A DNA stretch of 6,226 bases from an uncultured Armatimonadota bacterium (GCA_946478935.1 CAMLEL010000155.1:1-6226), one strand, 5' to 3'; shown: positions 1 through 6,019, counted from the first letter of the stretch. A program made the numbers and translations. The notes: generated from the sequence alone by a model not told the origin.

Positions 1-342
1 CTTGGCGGCGCCCTCCTTGACGGGCTGGGGAGCGCCGTCCACGAGGTCCTTGGCTTCCTTCAATCCAAGTCCGGTGATCTCTCGAACGACCTTGATGACG
101 TTCAGCTTGGCGTCGCCCGCGGCAGCGAGAATGACATCGAACTCGGTCTTCTCTTCCTCAGCAGCGGCTGCGCCACCGCCCGCGCCGCCGCCCATTCCGG
201 CAAACATTGCGGGGTTGAATCCGGCCATTGGGGCCGCGGCAGTTACGCCGAACTTGTCTTCGAGAGCTTTCTTCAGCTCGCTCAATTCGAGAGCGGTCAG
301 ACCGCTGATGGTTTCTACGAGGGTTTCTACGTTGGTGGGCAT
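1..342 (-). CDS. rplL: 50S ribosomal protein L7/L12, C-terminus cut by window edge
   Basis: L7/L12 forms the mobile dimers of the ribosomal stalk, bound to the ribosome through L10, and recruits translational GTPases. The 114 visible codons run from an ATG at 342 to the window edge with no stop. Residues 1-30 ([20 protein letters not shown]...) are the dimerising, L10-binding N-terminal domain. A hinge rich in Ala and Gly follows at about residues 38-60 ([17 protein letters not shown]). The C-terminal domain starts at [20 protein letters not shown] and contains the conserved [15 protein letters not shown] segment that contacts elongation factors. The family is usually about 120-130 residues, so roughly 10-15 residues are missing. 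The start is supported by an AAAGGA ribosome binding site (about 350-355) seven bases upstream. The gene lies 30 bases after rplJ and is almost certainly cotranscribed with it under the same leader control. Confidence 0.97.
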   Translation of the reverse strand, partial: MPTNVETLVETISGLTALELSELKKALEDKFGVTAAAPMAGFNPAMFAGMGGGAGGGAAAAEEEKTEFDVILAAAGDAKLNVIKVVREITGLGLKEAKDLVDGAPQPVKEGAAK

Positions 343-372
343 GTTCGTTTCCTTTGGTGAATAACGGGAAGG

Positions 373-1068
373 TTAAGCCTCTTCGGGCTTCTCCTCTGAA
401 ATCGGTTCTTCGGCAGGGGACTCTGCGGGTTCTGCGGTCGCTTCTTCGGCGGTCTCGGCAGCGGGAGCTTCCTCCTGCGCGGGCTCGGCAGCAGCGACTG
501 GCTCAGCAGGATCGGATTCAGCGGCGGGAGCCTCAGCTTCGGGCAGCGGGCTGCCTTCAGCGACCTTGTCCGCAACCGCGCCGATCGTCCGGATCGGATC
601 GGCGTAAAGCGCTTCCAACGTTCCGACGAGGCCGGAAAGCGGAGCGGCAATCGCTCCAATCACCTGCGCAATCAACACATCGCGCGATGGGAGCTCGGAC
701 AAAGCTTCGACTTCTTTCGCGGAAAACGCCTTGCCGAAGTAGCCGCCTTTGACTTTAAGGACTTTGCTGGATTTCGCAAAATCGAGGAGCGCCTTGGCGC
801 ATCCAGTCTCGTTTTCGAAGACGAATGCAATTGCCGTGGTTCCGTTGTGGAGTTCCTCGGGCATATTCGCAATGTCGTCCCCGGCAGCGACGCGGAACAA
901 GGTGTTCTTGAGTACATGGATTTCGCCGCCCTTGGACCGAAGGTCTCGGCGCAGCGCCTGCATCTCTTTCACCTTGAGACCGCGGTAGTCGGTGAAGACC
1001 ACGCCGACGGACTTGGAATACCACTCCTTGGCTTGCTCGATTGTGCGTTCTTTTTCTGCGGTTGGCAT
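373..1068 (-). CDS. rplJ: 50S ribosomal protein L10 with long acidic C-terminal tail
   Basis: L10 anchors L7/L12 dimers on 23S rRNA at the base of the ribosomal stalk and usually represses its own operon by binding the mRNA leader. The start chosen is the ATG at 1068 (MPTAEKERTIEQAKEWYSKS), which has a GAGAAG site five bases upstream and gives 231 residues. A GTG at 1083 would add five residues but has no visible binding site. The rRNA-binding N-terminal domain shows the family segments VVFTDYRGLKVKEMQALRR and HVLKNTLFRVA (about residues 25-65). The core ends near residue 170 with APLSGLVGTLEALYADPIR and the helix expected to hold L7/L12. About 60 further residues (172-231) are almost only Ala, Glu, Pro and Ser, so the protein is much longer than the roughly 165-residue E. 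coli L10. The upstream gene in this orientation is not rplA. Confidence 0.96.
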   Translation of the reverse strand: MPTAEKERTIEQAKEWYSKSVGVVFTDYRGLKVKEMQALRRDLRSKGGEIHVLKNTLFRVAAGDDIANMPEELHNGTTAIAFVFENETGCAKALLDFAKSSKVLKVKGGYFGKAFSAKEVEALSELPSRDVLIAQVIGAIAAPLSGLVGTLEALYADPIRTIGAVADKVAEGSPLPEAEAPAAESDPAEPVAAAEPAQEEAPAAETAEEATAEPAESPAEEPISEEKPEEA

Positions 1069-1129
1069 ATTTTCTTCTCGCACTCGGCGCCCGATTCCAA
1101 GCTGCGCTTCTCATCGATCGCCTGATCCC

Positions 1130-1171
1130 AAAACAGAAAGGGCTTCCGCCAGAGTGGATTGGCGGAAGCCC
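1130..1171 (-). terminator. Intrinsic terminator hairpin inside the rplJ leader (probable attenuator)
   Basis: Read on the minus strand, an 11-bp perfect stem (GGGCTTCCGCC, 1171-1161, with GGCGGAAGCCC, 1150-1140) closes a 10-base loop and is followed at once by TTTCTGTTTT (1139-1130). This is the layout of a factor-independent terminator for minus-strand transcription. It ends about 60 bases before the rplJ start and lies downstream of the putative promoter and L10-binding element, so it probably works as an attenuator. Six bases of its 5' arm (GGCTTC) are also complementary to GAAGCC (1255-1250) in the L10-site hairpin, which could provide an alternative fold. On the plus strand the hairpin has no U-tract. 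Confidence 0.7.
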
Positions 1172-1280
1172 CAAGATGCACGCGAATGCGTCTTCTTGAA
1201 AATCTTCGTTTCATCCCCTCGGCTGGCCGACCCGATATGGGTCGATTACGGCTTCATGCCACCGGCTGTCTTAAGAGTGT
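1130..1280 (-). ncRNA. Ribosomal protein L10 leader (autoregulatory mRNA leader of rplJ-rplL)
   Basis: The untranslated region ahead of rplJ carries the signature of the L10 leader family, the site through which L10 (with L7/L12) represses its own operon. Read on the minus strand it has TTAAGACAGCCGGTGGC (about 1274-1258), a small hairpin GGC-ATGAA-GCC, the unpaired TAATC expected of the kink-turn part, a GACCC/GGGTC hairpin (1243-1229) and the closing GCCAGCCGAGG (about 1227-1217). Family members show the same order: GACAG..GGUG, then UAAU, then GCCGAGG. Downstream of this element lies a terminator-like hairpin (separate entry). The 3' boundary is set at the end of that hairpin's U-rich tail. 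The assignment rests on recalled motif order, not on a covariance-model search. Confidence 0.75.
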
Positions 1281-1286
1281 TTCTGA

Positions 1287-1316
1287 ATTGTGTCTGATTC
1301 CTCCACCTAATTTCAA
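1287..1316 (-). promoter_or_regulatory. Putative sigma70-type promoter for rplJ-rplL
   Basis: On the minus strand TTGAAA (1316-1311, five of six matches to the -35 consensus) is followed after 18 bases by CACAAT (1292-1287, four of six matches to the -10). Transcription would begin near 1280, just ahead of the L10 leader, and give an untranslated region of about 210 bases. A quasi-palindrome, CCTGG-GA-CCAGG (1319-1330), lies directly upstream of the -35. The position fits the leader well, but the match was made by eye. Confidence 0.45.
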
Positions 1317-1518
1317 CCCCTGGGACCAGGCCACCCCTTGCGCGACCCGCAAATCTTCCGGCTTTCGAGCATTTTTTGCCAGCCTGGTAGTTACACCAAC
1401 GCCAGCCAATCCAATTCAGGGAATCTAGACGACAAGAGCGACGCCCCCCAAAGCGAAGCTCCCGCAGACACGGGGGATTTCAAAAACCCACACATTCCTC
1501 CACACCCTCCAGCCCATC
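1317..1518. other. Intergenic stretch between the lipoprotein gene's downstream hairpin and the rplJ promoter
   Basis: The whole gap from the end of the lipoprotein gene (1569) to the rplJ start (1068) is about 500 bases. Its right part holds the downstream hairpin and its left part the rplJ promoter and leader. In this central part I recognise no RNA gene, repeat or mobile-element end. The only candidate is a 34-codon minus-strand reading frame (1391-1495) starting MCGFLKSPVSAG and ending LDWLALV. It is preceded by two GGAGG stretches, the second directly against its ATG. It resembles nothing I know and could easily be chance. Confidence 0.4.
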
Positions 1519-1541
1519 GGGCCCGCCTCGCCAGCGGGCCC
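1519..1541 (-). terminator. GC-rich hairpin downstream of the C11-like lipoprotein gene
   Basis: A perfect 8-bp stem, GGGCCCGC with GCGGGCCC, closes a 7-base loop starting 28 bases after the stop codon of the minus-strand lipoprotein gene. The position suggests transcript ending or 3' end protection. There is no U-tract after it on the minus strand, so it is not a classical intrinsic terminator. On the plus strand it is followed only by a weak TATCTACTTTT. Confidence 0.4.
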
Positions 1542-1568
1542 TATCTACTTTTGAAGCGCTGGGCCCAC

Positions 1569-3338
1569 TTACGGCGCCACGGCCAGCCACTCATCCCACT
1601 GCCAGTCACTGGCAAACCGCAGGTTCGAATAGTCCGACGCGATTCCGCTGAAGAGCGTCGCCGGGGAAAATTCCACCGAGAGTCCGTGACTGCCATTCGA
1701 TGCCGTGTTGTGCCCCTCCCACTTGACCGCATTGACCAGCGCGGCTTTCACAGCATCGCAAGCAGTGTCGATCTCGGTGATCGACGTTCCGGCCGAGATC
1801 TTGTCGGCAAGATCCCAGATGTCGTAGTAGCGCTTTTGATCGAACGAAGTCGGGCTGTAGTTCTTGGCGGTGTTGCGAACCTGAGTCATCAGGGGTCCGA
1901 GCGTCGCCTGATTCGCAATCAACGCCTGAGCGAGGGCATTCAACTGGGAACCCAGTGCGGGCAGCTCGTTGGTATCCACCACACTCTGAGTGATTTTCTC
2001 CGACGAGGCTCCGTATCGCGCAATCATCCCATCCACGAAACTCTTGGAAAGCGCGAGGGTGGTGTCGTCGGGATTATCGCGAAAGGGTGCAAACACCAGA
2101 TGGTACGGATAGCCTGCACCGGGAGGCGACTCTTCGCTGCCGACGATGTAGTCCGCCTGATCTTGGATCTCATAGGAAACCTCCATCATCTGCATGAGGC
2201 TGGCATCCCAAGCGAGAATGTCGAAATGATTGGAGCCCAGTGCCTGAGCGAATTCCCAAGTCTGAATGACCGTATTGAACTCATCGTCGTAACTGACCGC
2301 GCGAGTGGGCGGAAGGTGGTCCCGATTGCGTCGCCAGCCGTTGCCGTGGTTCCAAACAACGAGGCAATAGCGCTGGGCCGGATAGAACGTCTTGGCCCAA
2401 TTGATGAAATCGGTCATCGTCTCTTTCTTGCCCATGTCCACGTTCAAGCCCATGTTCTGCACGAGTTCAGATGCGATTTGATTGGTCTGATCGGGCTTTA
2501 CCAAGTACCTCCGCGTTCCGTTAAAGCTGGAGTCTGGAAAGATGCTTGTCGCCTGCTTCCATTGCACAACGAACCTCACGTCTGGGTTACCGGCGACCTG
2601 CTCCATCTGGTTCATGTTCAGTTCGCTAAAGGGATAAAGGTCGTTGGCCGCGTTCATGAACACCAAAACCGTCCACTTGCTGGTGGTGACATTCGCGCTC
2701 TGAACCGTCAGCGTGGCGCCACCCTGAAGCGAAGACGGAACGTGAGTTGCCACAACGGTTCCGCTGCCGGCCGCCGTGCCCTGCACGAAACCATCGCTGT
2801 TGACGGTGGCCACACTGCCAAACGTCTGCCAGGTGAAAGACCCTGGCGCGGCAAAGGTCGCCTTTTGAGCGGCGTTGTAGAGGGCGGCATAAAACTGCTT
2901 GCCCTGTCCAGCCCGGAACGCCGCCGTCGGCGGCGTTACCTTCAAGCTCGCTGGGTCGGTGCCGATTGCCGCTGAATAGGAACGGTCGCCGGTGATCCGG
3001 ATTTGCTCATCGATTTCTCCCACCAGGCTGCCCGACAGGTCACGACTGGCAAACAGCTCCACTCGGAGGTGGTAATCACCGTCCTGGAGATCCGCAATCA
3101 CTGCCGACTGCTCGCCCGCCGAATCGCGATTGATCGCGATCGATTGCACCAGGTTCTCGTCCAGCGTGAAGAGGCTCCAACGCATGGAGTTTCCGCTCAG
3201 ACCCTGGCCAAAATTGGTCCAGTCGGCGATCGCTGTGAGATCGGCGCGAGAACCGCCGCCGCCTCCACCACCACAACCCCAAGCCAACAAACAGGAGACG
3301 AAGCCTAAAAGAATAAAACGACTCATACGGTTAAGCAT
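1569..3338 (-). CDS. Predicted lipoprotein, clostripain-like (peptidase C11) domain with Ser in place of the catalytic Cys
   Basis: This 589-residue protein is predicted to be exported and lipid-anchored. The N-terminus has basic residues, a hydrophobic run (FILLGFVSCLLAWG) and Cys22 followed by seven Gly. Trp at position -2 of the lipobox (AWGC) is atypical. Residues about 30-130 look like a beta-sandwich. Residues 131-217 (SLKVTPPTAAFRAGQGKQF...VNSDGFVQGTAAGSGTVVA) resemble a bacterial Ig-like (Big_2) domain. The C11 domain begins near Trp222 (WTVLVFMNAANDL). It contains the His motif VVWNHGNGW (His331) and FDILAWDASLMQMMEVSYEI...ADYIVGSEESPPG, which matches the family's DAC(L)M..E segment. 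The nucleophile position, residue 380, is Ser (codon AGC at 2201-2199) where Cys is expected. The preceding Asp378, linked in C11 enzymes to basic-residue specificity, is kept. The protein may be a pseudoprotease or an altered hydrolase. The ATG at 3338 is favoured by AAAGAG five bases upstream; an ATG at 3326 has none. Confidence 0.88.
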   Translation of the reverse strand: MLNRMSRFILLGFVSCLLAWGCGGGGGGGSRADLTAIADWTNFGQGLSGNSMRWSLFTLDENLVQSIAINRDSAGEQSAVIADLQDGDYHLRVELFASRDLSGSLVGEIDEQIRITGDRSYSAAIGTDPASLKVTPPTAAFRAGQGKQFYAALYNAAQKATFAAPGSFTWQTFGSVATVNSDGFVQGTAAGSGTVVATHVPSSLQGGATLTVQSANVTTSKWTVLVFMNAANDLYPFSELNMNQMEQVAGNPDVRFVVQWKQATSIFPDSSFNGTRRYLVKPDQTNQIASELVQNMGLNVDMGKKETMTDFINWAKTFYPAQRYCLVVWNHGNGWRRNRDHLPPTRAVSYDDEFNTVIQTWEFAQALGSNHFDILAWDASLMQMMEVSYEIQDQADYIVGSEESPPGAGYPYHLVFAPFRDNPDDTTLALSKSFVDGMIARYGASSEKITQSVVDTNELPALGSQLNALAQALIANQATLGPLMTQVRNTAKNYSPTSFDQKRYYDIWDLADKISAGTSITEIDTACDAVKAALVNAVKWEGHNTASNGSHGLSVEFSPATLFSGIASDYSNLRFASDWQWDEWLAVAP

Positions 3339-3373
3339 AAAAACTCTTTAAAAACAGCCTGTAAGAAGTATTT

Positions 3374-3414
3374 GGTTCGGATGAGTATGGCTCACGCCCG
3401 TTTGGGCGCGAACC
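3374..3414. repeat. Nested inverted repeat around the start of the GGDEF gene
   Basis: GGTTCG (3374-3379) pairs with CGAACC (3409-3414), and inside it CGCCC (3395-3399) pairs with GGGCG (3404-3408) around a GTTT loop. The two right-hand arms are adjacent, so the RNA could fold as one hairpin with a 15-base bulge (3380-3394) that contains both candidate ATG starts (3381 and 3387). On the other strand the same repeat lies about 35 bases upstream of the lipoprotein start. It could act as a translational element or an operator for the divergent pair, or be chance. Confidence 0.4.
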
Positions 3415-5354
3415 GAAAATCCAACTACGTGCAGGACGACATTCTTCCAGACTTATTGACACTGCTCCAGCAGTCCGGAGTTCGGACGATCGATGATCGT
3501 AACCGTCACGCTCGACATGGCTTTCCGGTACAGCTGCCTCTGGCAGGAAACCAATCGATCACGTTGGACTTGGGGACTCCTGGCGTTGCCGGCTACTTCG
3601 ACCCCTCCCAAGTCGGACTCGCCGTCATCGACGGTCAGGGGAAGGTCGTTCGGACTTGGGGTCTGGCCACGCGGCTAAGCCTGTTCCGAGCCTCAAATTC
3701 ACTGCTGGAATCGCCCCTTGGCGAAATGATTGAAAACGCCTTCCACGGTTCGCACGACACGCTGTACGTGGATGGGCTTCGCGTCTATTGCTCCAGCCTC
3801 GAAGATCCGGAAGATCCCGGCGCGCTGCTGATGATCACCAATGCCTACGAGGAGCGCGCGGCTCGCCGCCTGGCATTGAGCAGCGAACTCCACGCCGACA
3901 CCCTGCGGCGTCTCGGAAAGGCGCTCACCATGAATCAGCAGGTGAATCACATCACCGTGTCAGCCGCCCACGAGGTCGCTTCCGCCGCCGAATTGGCCGC
4001 CGTCCTCATCTGGACCGTTGACCCCTCCGACTTTGAAACGCTAAAGCTGTCGGCCAGCGTGGGCGCCAACCGCGCCGGCACCAATGTGCTGAACCGACTG
4101 TCCATCGATGGTGGCTCGTCCTGCGTAGCCGAGTTGGTCGCCACCACCCGCAATCCATTTTTCGCGCCCTCGGTGGACGAGCACATGATGACCTGCGACC
4201 TGGAAGCCAAGTTTTGCTACCTGAGGCCCGGCGGAATCAGCGTGCATCCGCTGGTCATCTCCGATCGGCTGCTTGGCGTCATGGAGCTGATCGGCCGGCA
4301 GGAGGATTCCTATTTCGAAGACCACCTGGACCTGTTCCAAACCGTCGCCGAGCACTTTGCCCTGGCTTTGAACGCGGCGATCATGTTCGAGGAGTTCGAG
4401 AAACTCGCAACTCATGACGCTCTTACCGGCATTGCCAACCACCGGTGCCTGCAAGAATTTCTCCAGCAGCGAGTCTTGGAAGCCGCCCGGACCGGTCAGG
4501 AACTGGCCGTCATCATGATCGATGTTGACCACTTTCGCAGCTTCAATGAAGAAGAAGGGCACGACGCGGGCGATGAAGTGCTGCGGCGGGTTGCCGACGC
4601 CATGAAAGGCTGTGTCCGCCCGTACGATCTTGCTGCCCGGTACGGCGGAGAGGAGTTCACCGTCGTCATGCCCGGCTCATCGATGCAGACGGCATTCTCA
4701 GTCGCCGAAAGAATCCGGGAGCGAGTCTCGAGCTTGGACTATCGAACACGAAGCGGAAGCACCCGTCAGGTTACAGTGAGCCTGGGCTACGCGGGCTATC
4801 CGCACGGGGGTGTGGACGCGCCCGATCTGCTCAAAGCCGCCGACGTGGCGCTGTTCGAAGCCAAACGCTCTGGACGCAACCGGGTTGTTTCATTCTCCGG
4901 TCAGTCCCTGGTGGAACAACGGCATGACGATCTCGATCTTCCCGCACTCCTTGCCTGGATTCCGGAGACCTTGCGTCGAGAGTCCGAGGAACTGTATAGC
5001 CGGTGCCTCCACGACATCGTTTCACTCGCTTCTCAAAATCATATGACCGGCACCCAGACCGCGATTCTGCAAGCCCTGATCCGCCTGACTCCCGTTTATC
5101 TGTATGCCGCCTCCAACGACCGGGAAATGCTTGCCCGAATGCTCGCCGCCGAAGAGTTTCGCCTCTTGAATCCCAGTCTGGGATCCTTTGAGGATCGATT
5201 TGACGAAAAAGGAGCGGCAATCCCGCTTCTCGCTCGCTCAATGGCGGCGATTCTGGCGATCGTGGAGGGGCAAGGCAAGCCGTTTGCCGACGATCCCGGC
5301 AAGTTCGACCCAGAGCTCATCGCCATGATCCTCGAGCGCCGCCGGGCAGCTTAA
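3381..5354 (+). CDS. Diguanylate cyclase: sensor region, GAF-like domain, GGDEF, C-terminal extension
   Basis: Predicted cytoplasmic enzyme that makes cyclic di-GMP from two GTP; no membrane segment is visible. Numbering is from the ATG at 3381 (657 residues). ATG 3387 and TTG 3372 are alternatives, and no strong ribosome binding site decides between them. Residues about 1-165 are an unassigned, possibly PAS-like, sensor region (VGLAVIDGQGKVVRTWG). Residues about 175-335 look like a GAF domain, ending PLVISDRLLGVMELIG and the linker helix FQTVAEHFALALNAA. The GGDEF domain starts at DALTGIANHR (Asp346), has the metal-binding IMIDVDHFRSFNEEEGHDAGD, an inhibitory-site RPYD (413-416), and after the standard five residues the active-site GGEEF (422-426). 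It should be active and product-inhibited. About 150 residues follow (505-657); their end (IPLLARSMAAILAIVEG...GKFDPELIAMILE) resembles the tail of an HD-GYP domain without catalytic HD or GYP residues. The gene is divergent from the lipoprotein and 92 bases ahead of rplU. Confidence 0.92.
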   Translation: MSMAHARLGANRKSNYVQDDILPDLLTLLQQSGVRTIDDRNRHARHGFPVQLPLAGNQSITLDLGTPGVAGYFDPSQVGLAVIDGQGKVVRTWGLATRLSLFRASNSLLESPLGEMIENAFHGSHDTLYVDGLRVYCSSLEDPEDPGALLMITNAYEERAARRLALSSELHADTLRRLGKALTMNQQVNHITVSAAHEVASAAELAAVLIWTVDPSDFETLKLSASVGANRAGTNVLNRLSIDGGSSCVAELVATTRNPFFAPSVDEHMMTCDLEAKFCYLRPGGISVHPLVISDRLLGVMELIGRQEDSYFEDHLDLFQTVAEHFALALNAAIMFEEFEKLATHDALTGIANHRCLQEFLQQRVLEAARTGQELAVIMIDVDHFRSFNEEEGHDAGDEVLRRVADAMKGCVRPYDLAARYGGEEFTVVMPGSSMQTAFSVAERIRERVSSLDYRTRSGSTRQVTVSLGYAGYPHGGVDAPDLLKAADVALFEAKRSGRNRVVSFSGQSLVEQRHDDLDLPALLAWIPETLRRESEELYSRCLHDIVSLASQNHMTGTQTAILQALIRLTPVYLYAASNDREMLARMLAAEEFRLLNPSLGSFEDRFDEKGAAIPLLARSMAAILAIVEGQGKPFADDPGKFDPELIAMILERRRAA

Positions 5355-5379
5355 CCATGTTTGGCAGGGTCCCAGGATG

Positions 5380-5409
5380 TTGATTCCCGCATCACGAATG
5401 TGTCATCAT
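5380..5409 (+). promoter_or_regulatory. Putative promoter for rplU-rpmA
   Basis: TTGATT (5380-5385, -35-like) and CATCAT (5404-5409, a four-of-six -10) are separated by 18 bases, the same spacing as the candidate rplJ promoter. Transcription would begin near 5416, about 30 bases before rplU. No terminator is visible between the GGDEF gene and rplU, so read-through is also possible. The match is weak. Confidence 0.3.
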
Positions 5410-5417
5410 TCCAAGTC

Positions 5418-5439
5418 GCGTCTGCAAAGACGCTGGAGA
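5418..5439 (+). promoter_or_regulatory. Hairpin directly upstream of the rplU ribosome binding site
   Basis: GCGTC (5418-5422) and GACGC (5429-5433) form a 5-bp stem with a TGCAAA loop, followed without a gap by TGGAGA (5434-5439). GGAG within it is a good Shine-Dalgarno, eight bases before the rplU ATG, and supports that start. The hairpin could modulate initiation, but it is short and similar stems arise by chance. Confidence 0.35.
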
Positions 5440-5446
5440 CCGATTT

Positions 5447-5764
5447 ATGTACGCGATTGTGAAGACCGGCGGCAAGCAATACAAGGCCGCAAAAGACGAA
5501 GTTCTCATCATCGAGAAGCTGGATGGAGAACCGGGCGCCAAGGTGACCCTCGACGAAGTCGTGATGGTGGCCGATGGTTCCAAGATCAAGGTCGGGTCTC
5601 CGTTCGTGAAGGGCGCCCGGGTCCAAGCCGAGATTGTCCGTCAGGGCAAGGGTCCCAAAATCAACGCATTCAACTACAAGCCAAAGAAGAACGAGCGCAA
5701 GCGATGGGGACATCGCCAACCGCAGACCCACGTTCGCGTTACTGGCATCGAGGCAGGCAGCTAA
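5447..5764 (+). CDS. rplU: 50S ribosomal protein L21
   Basis: L21 is a large-subunit protein that binds 23S rRNA. The 105-residue product is full length for the family (E. coli L21 is 103). It opens with the family start [14 protein letters not shown], continues with [25 protein letters not shown] and the [15 protein letters not shown] strand region, and has the basic rRNA-binding segment [21 protein letters not shown] followed by [11 protein letters not shown] near the C-terminus. The ATG at 5447 is preceded by GGAG at eight bases. The stop codon abuts the rpmA start codon, so the two are cotranscribed and probably translationally coupled. The usual bacterial order rplU-rpmA is kept, with no prp protease gene between them. 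Confidence 0.98.
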   Translation: MYAIVKTGGKQYKAAKDEVLIIEKLDGEPGAKVTLDEVVMVADGSKIKVGSPFVKGARVQAEIVRQGKGPKINAFNYKPKKNERKRWGHRQPQTHVRVTGIEAGS

Positions 5765-6019
5765 ATGGCACATAAGAAAGGACAAGGTTCATCCCGCAAC
5801 GGGCGAGACTCCAAGCCCAAGTACCTGGGCGTGAAGAAGTATGGGGGCGAAATCGTCAAGCCAGGCAACATTATCGTTCGCCAGCGCGGAACCCAGTTCC
5901 ACCCGGGAGTCAACGTCGGCATCGGTCGAGACCACACGATCTTCGCTTTGGTCGATGGACATGTGAAGTTTGAGGGCCCGATCGGTCGGCGTCGAATCAG
6001 CGTTTACGCCGAAGCTTAA
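5765..6019 (+). CDS. rpmA: 50S ribosomal protein L27
   Basis: L27 lies near the peptidyl transferase centre of the large subunit, where its flexible N-terminus reaches toward the tRNA ends. The 84-residue product matches the family in length (E. coli 85) and begins [20 protein letters not shown], the conserved basic tail. [32 protein letters not shown] follows in two blocks of the globular domain, and the end is [10 protein letters not shown]. There is no N-terminal extension of the Firmicutes type that the Prp protease removes, in line with the absence of prp here. The ATG follows the rplU stop with no spacer; GAGG inside the end of rplU (5750-5753), 11 bases upstream, is the likely binding site. 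The gene is followed by an intrinsic terminator. Confidence 0.98.
   Translation: MAHKKGQGSSRNGRDSKPKYLGVKKYGGEIVKPGNIIVRQRGTQFHPGVNVGIGRDHTIFALVDGHVKFEGPIGRRRISVYAEA

Noticed and set aside
2..364. 120-codon plus-strand frame over rplL
   Set aside because: It is the antisense shadow of the unmistakable L7/L12 gene; its Ala/Pro-rich product mirrors the L7/L12 hinge.
327..752. Arg/Pro-rich frames on both strands over the L10 tail
   Set aside because: They are other-frame readings of the repetitive Ala/Glu/Pro codons of rplJ and match no family.
1066..1083. GTG start for L10 at 1083
   Set aside because: The ATG at 1068 has a ribosome binding site and gives the MPTAEKE-type N-terminus usual in L10.
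1338..2975. 545-codon plus-strand open frame antisense to the lipoprotein gene
   Set aside because: It begins with TTG, has no family motifs, and overlaps a minus-strand gene with clear signal peptide and C11 motifs. In high-G+C coding DNA, long antisense frames are common by codon bias.
5360..5385. Alternative rplU -35 element TTGGCA at about 5361
   Set aside because: No -10-like hexamer lies at the proper distance.
5351..5785. 144-codon minus-strand frame over rplU
   Set aside because: It is fully antisense to L21, which is complete and conserved, and has no motif of its own.
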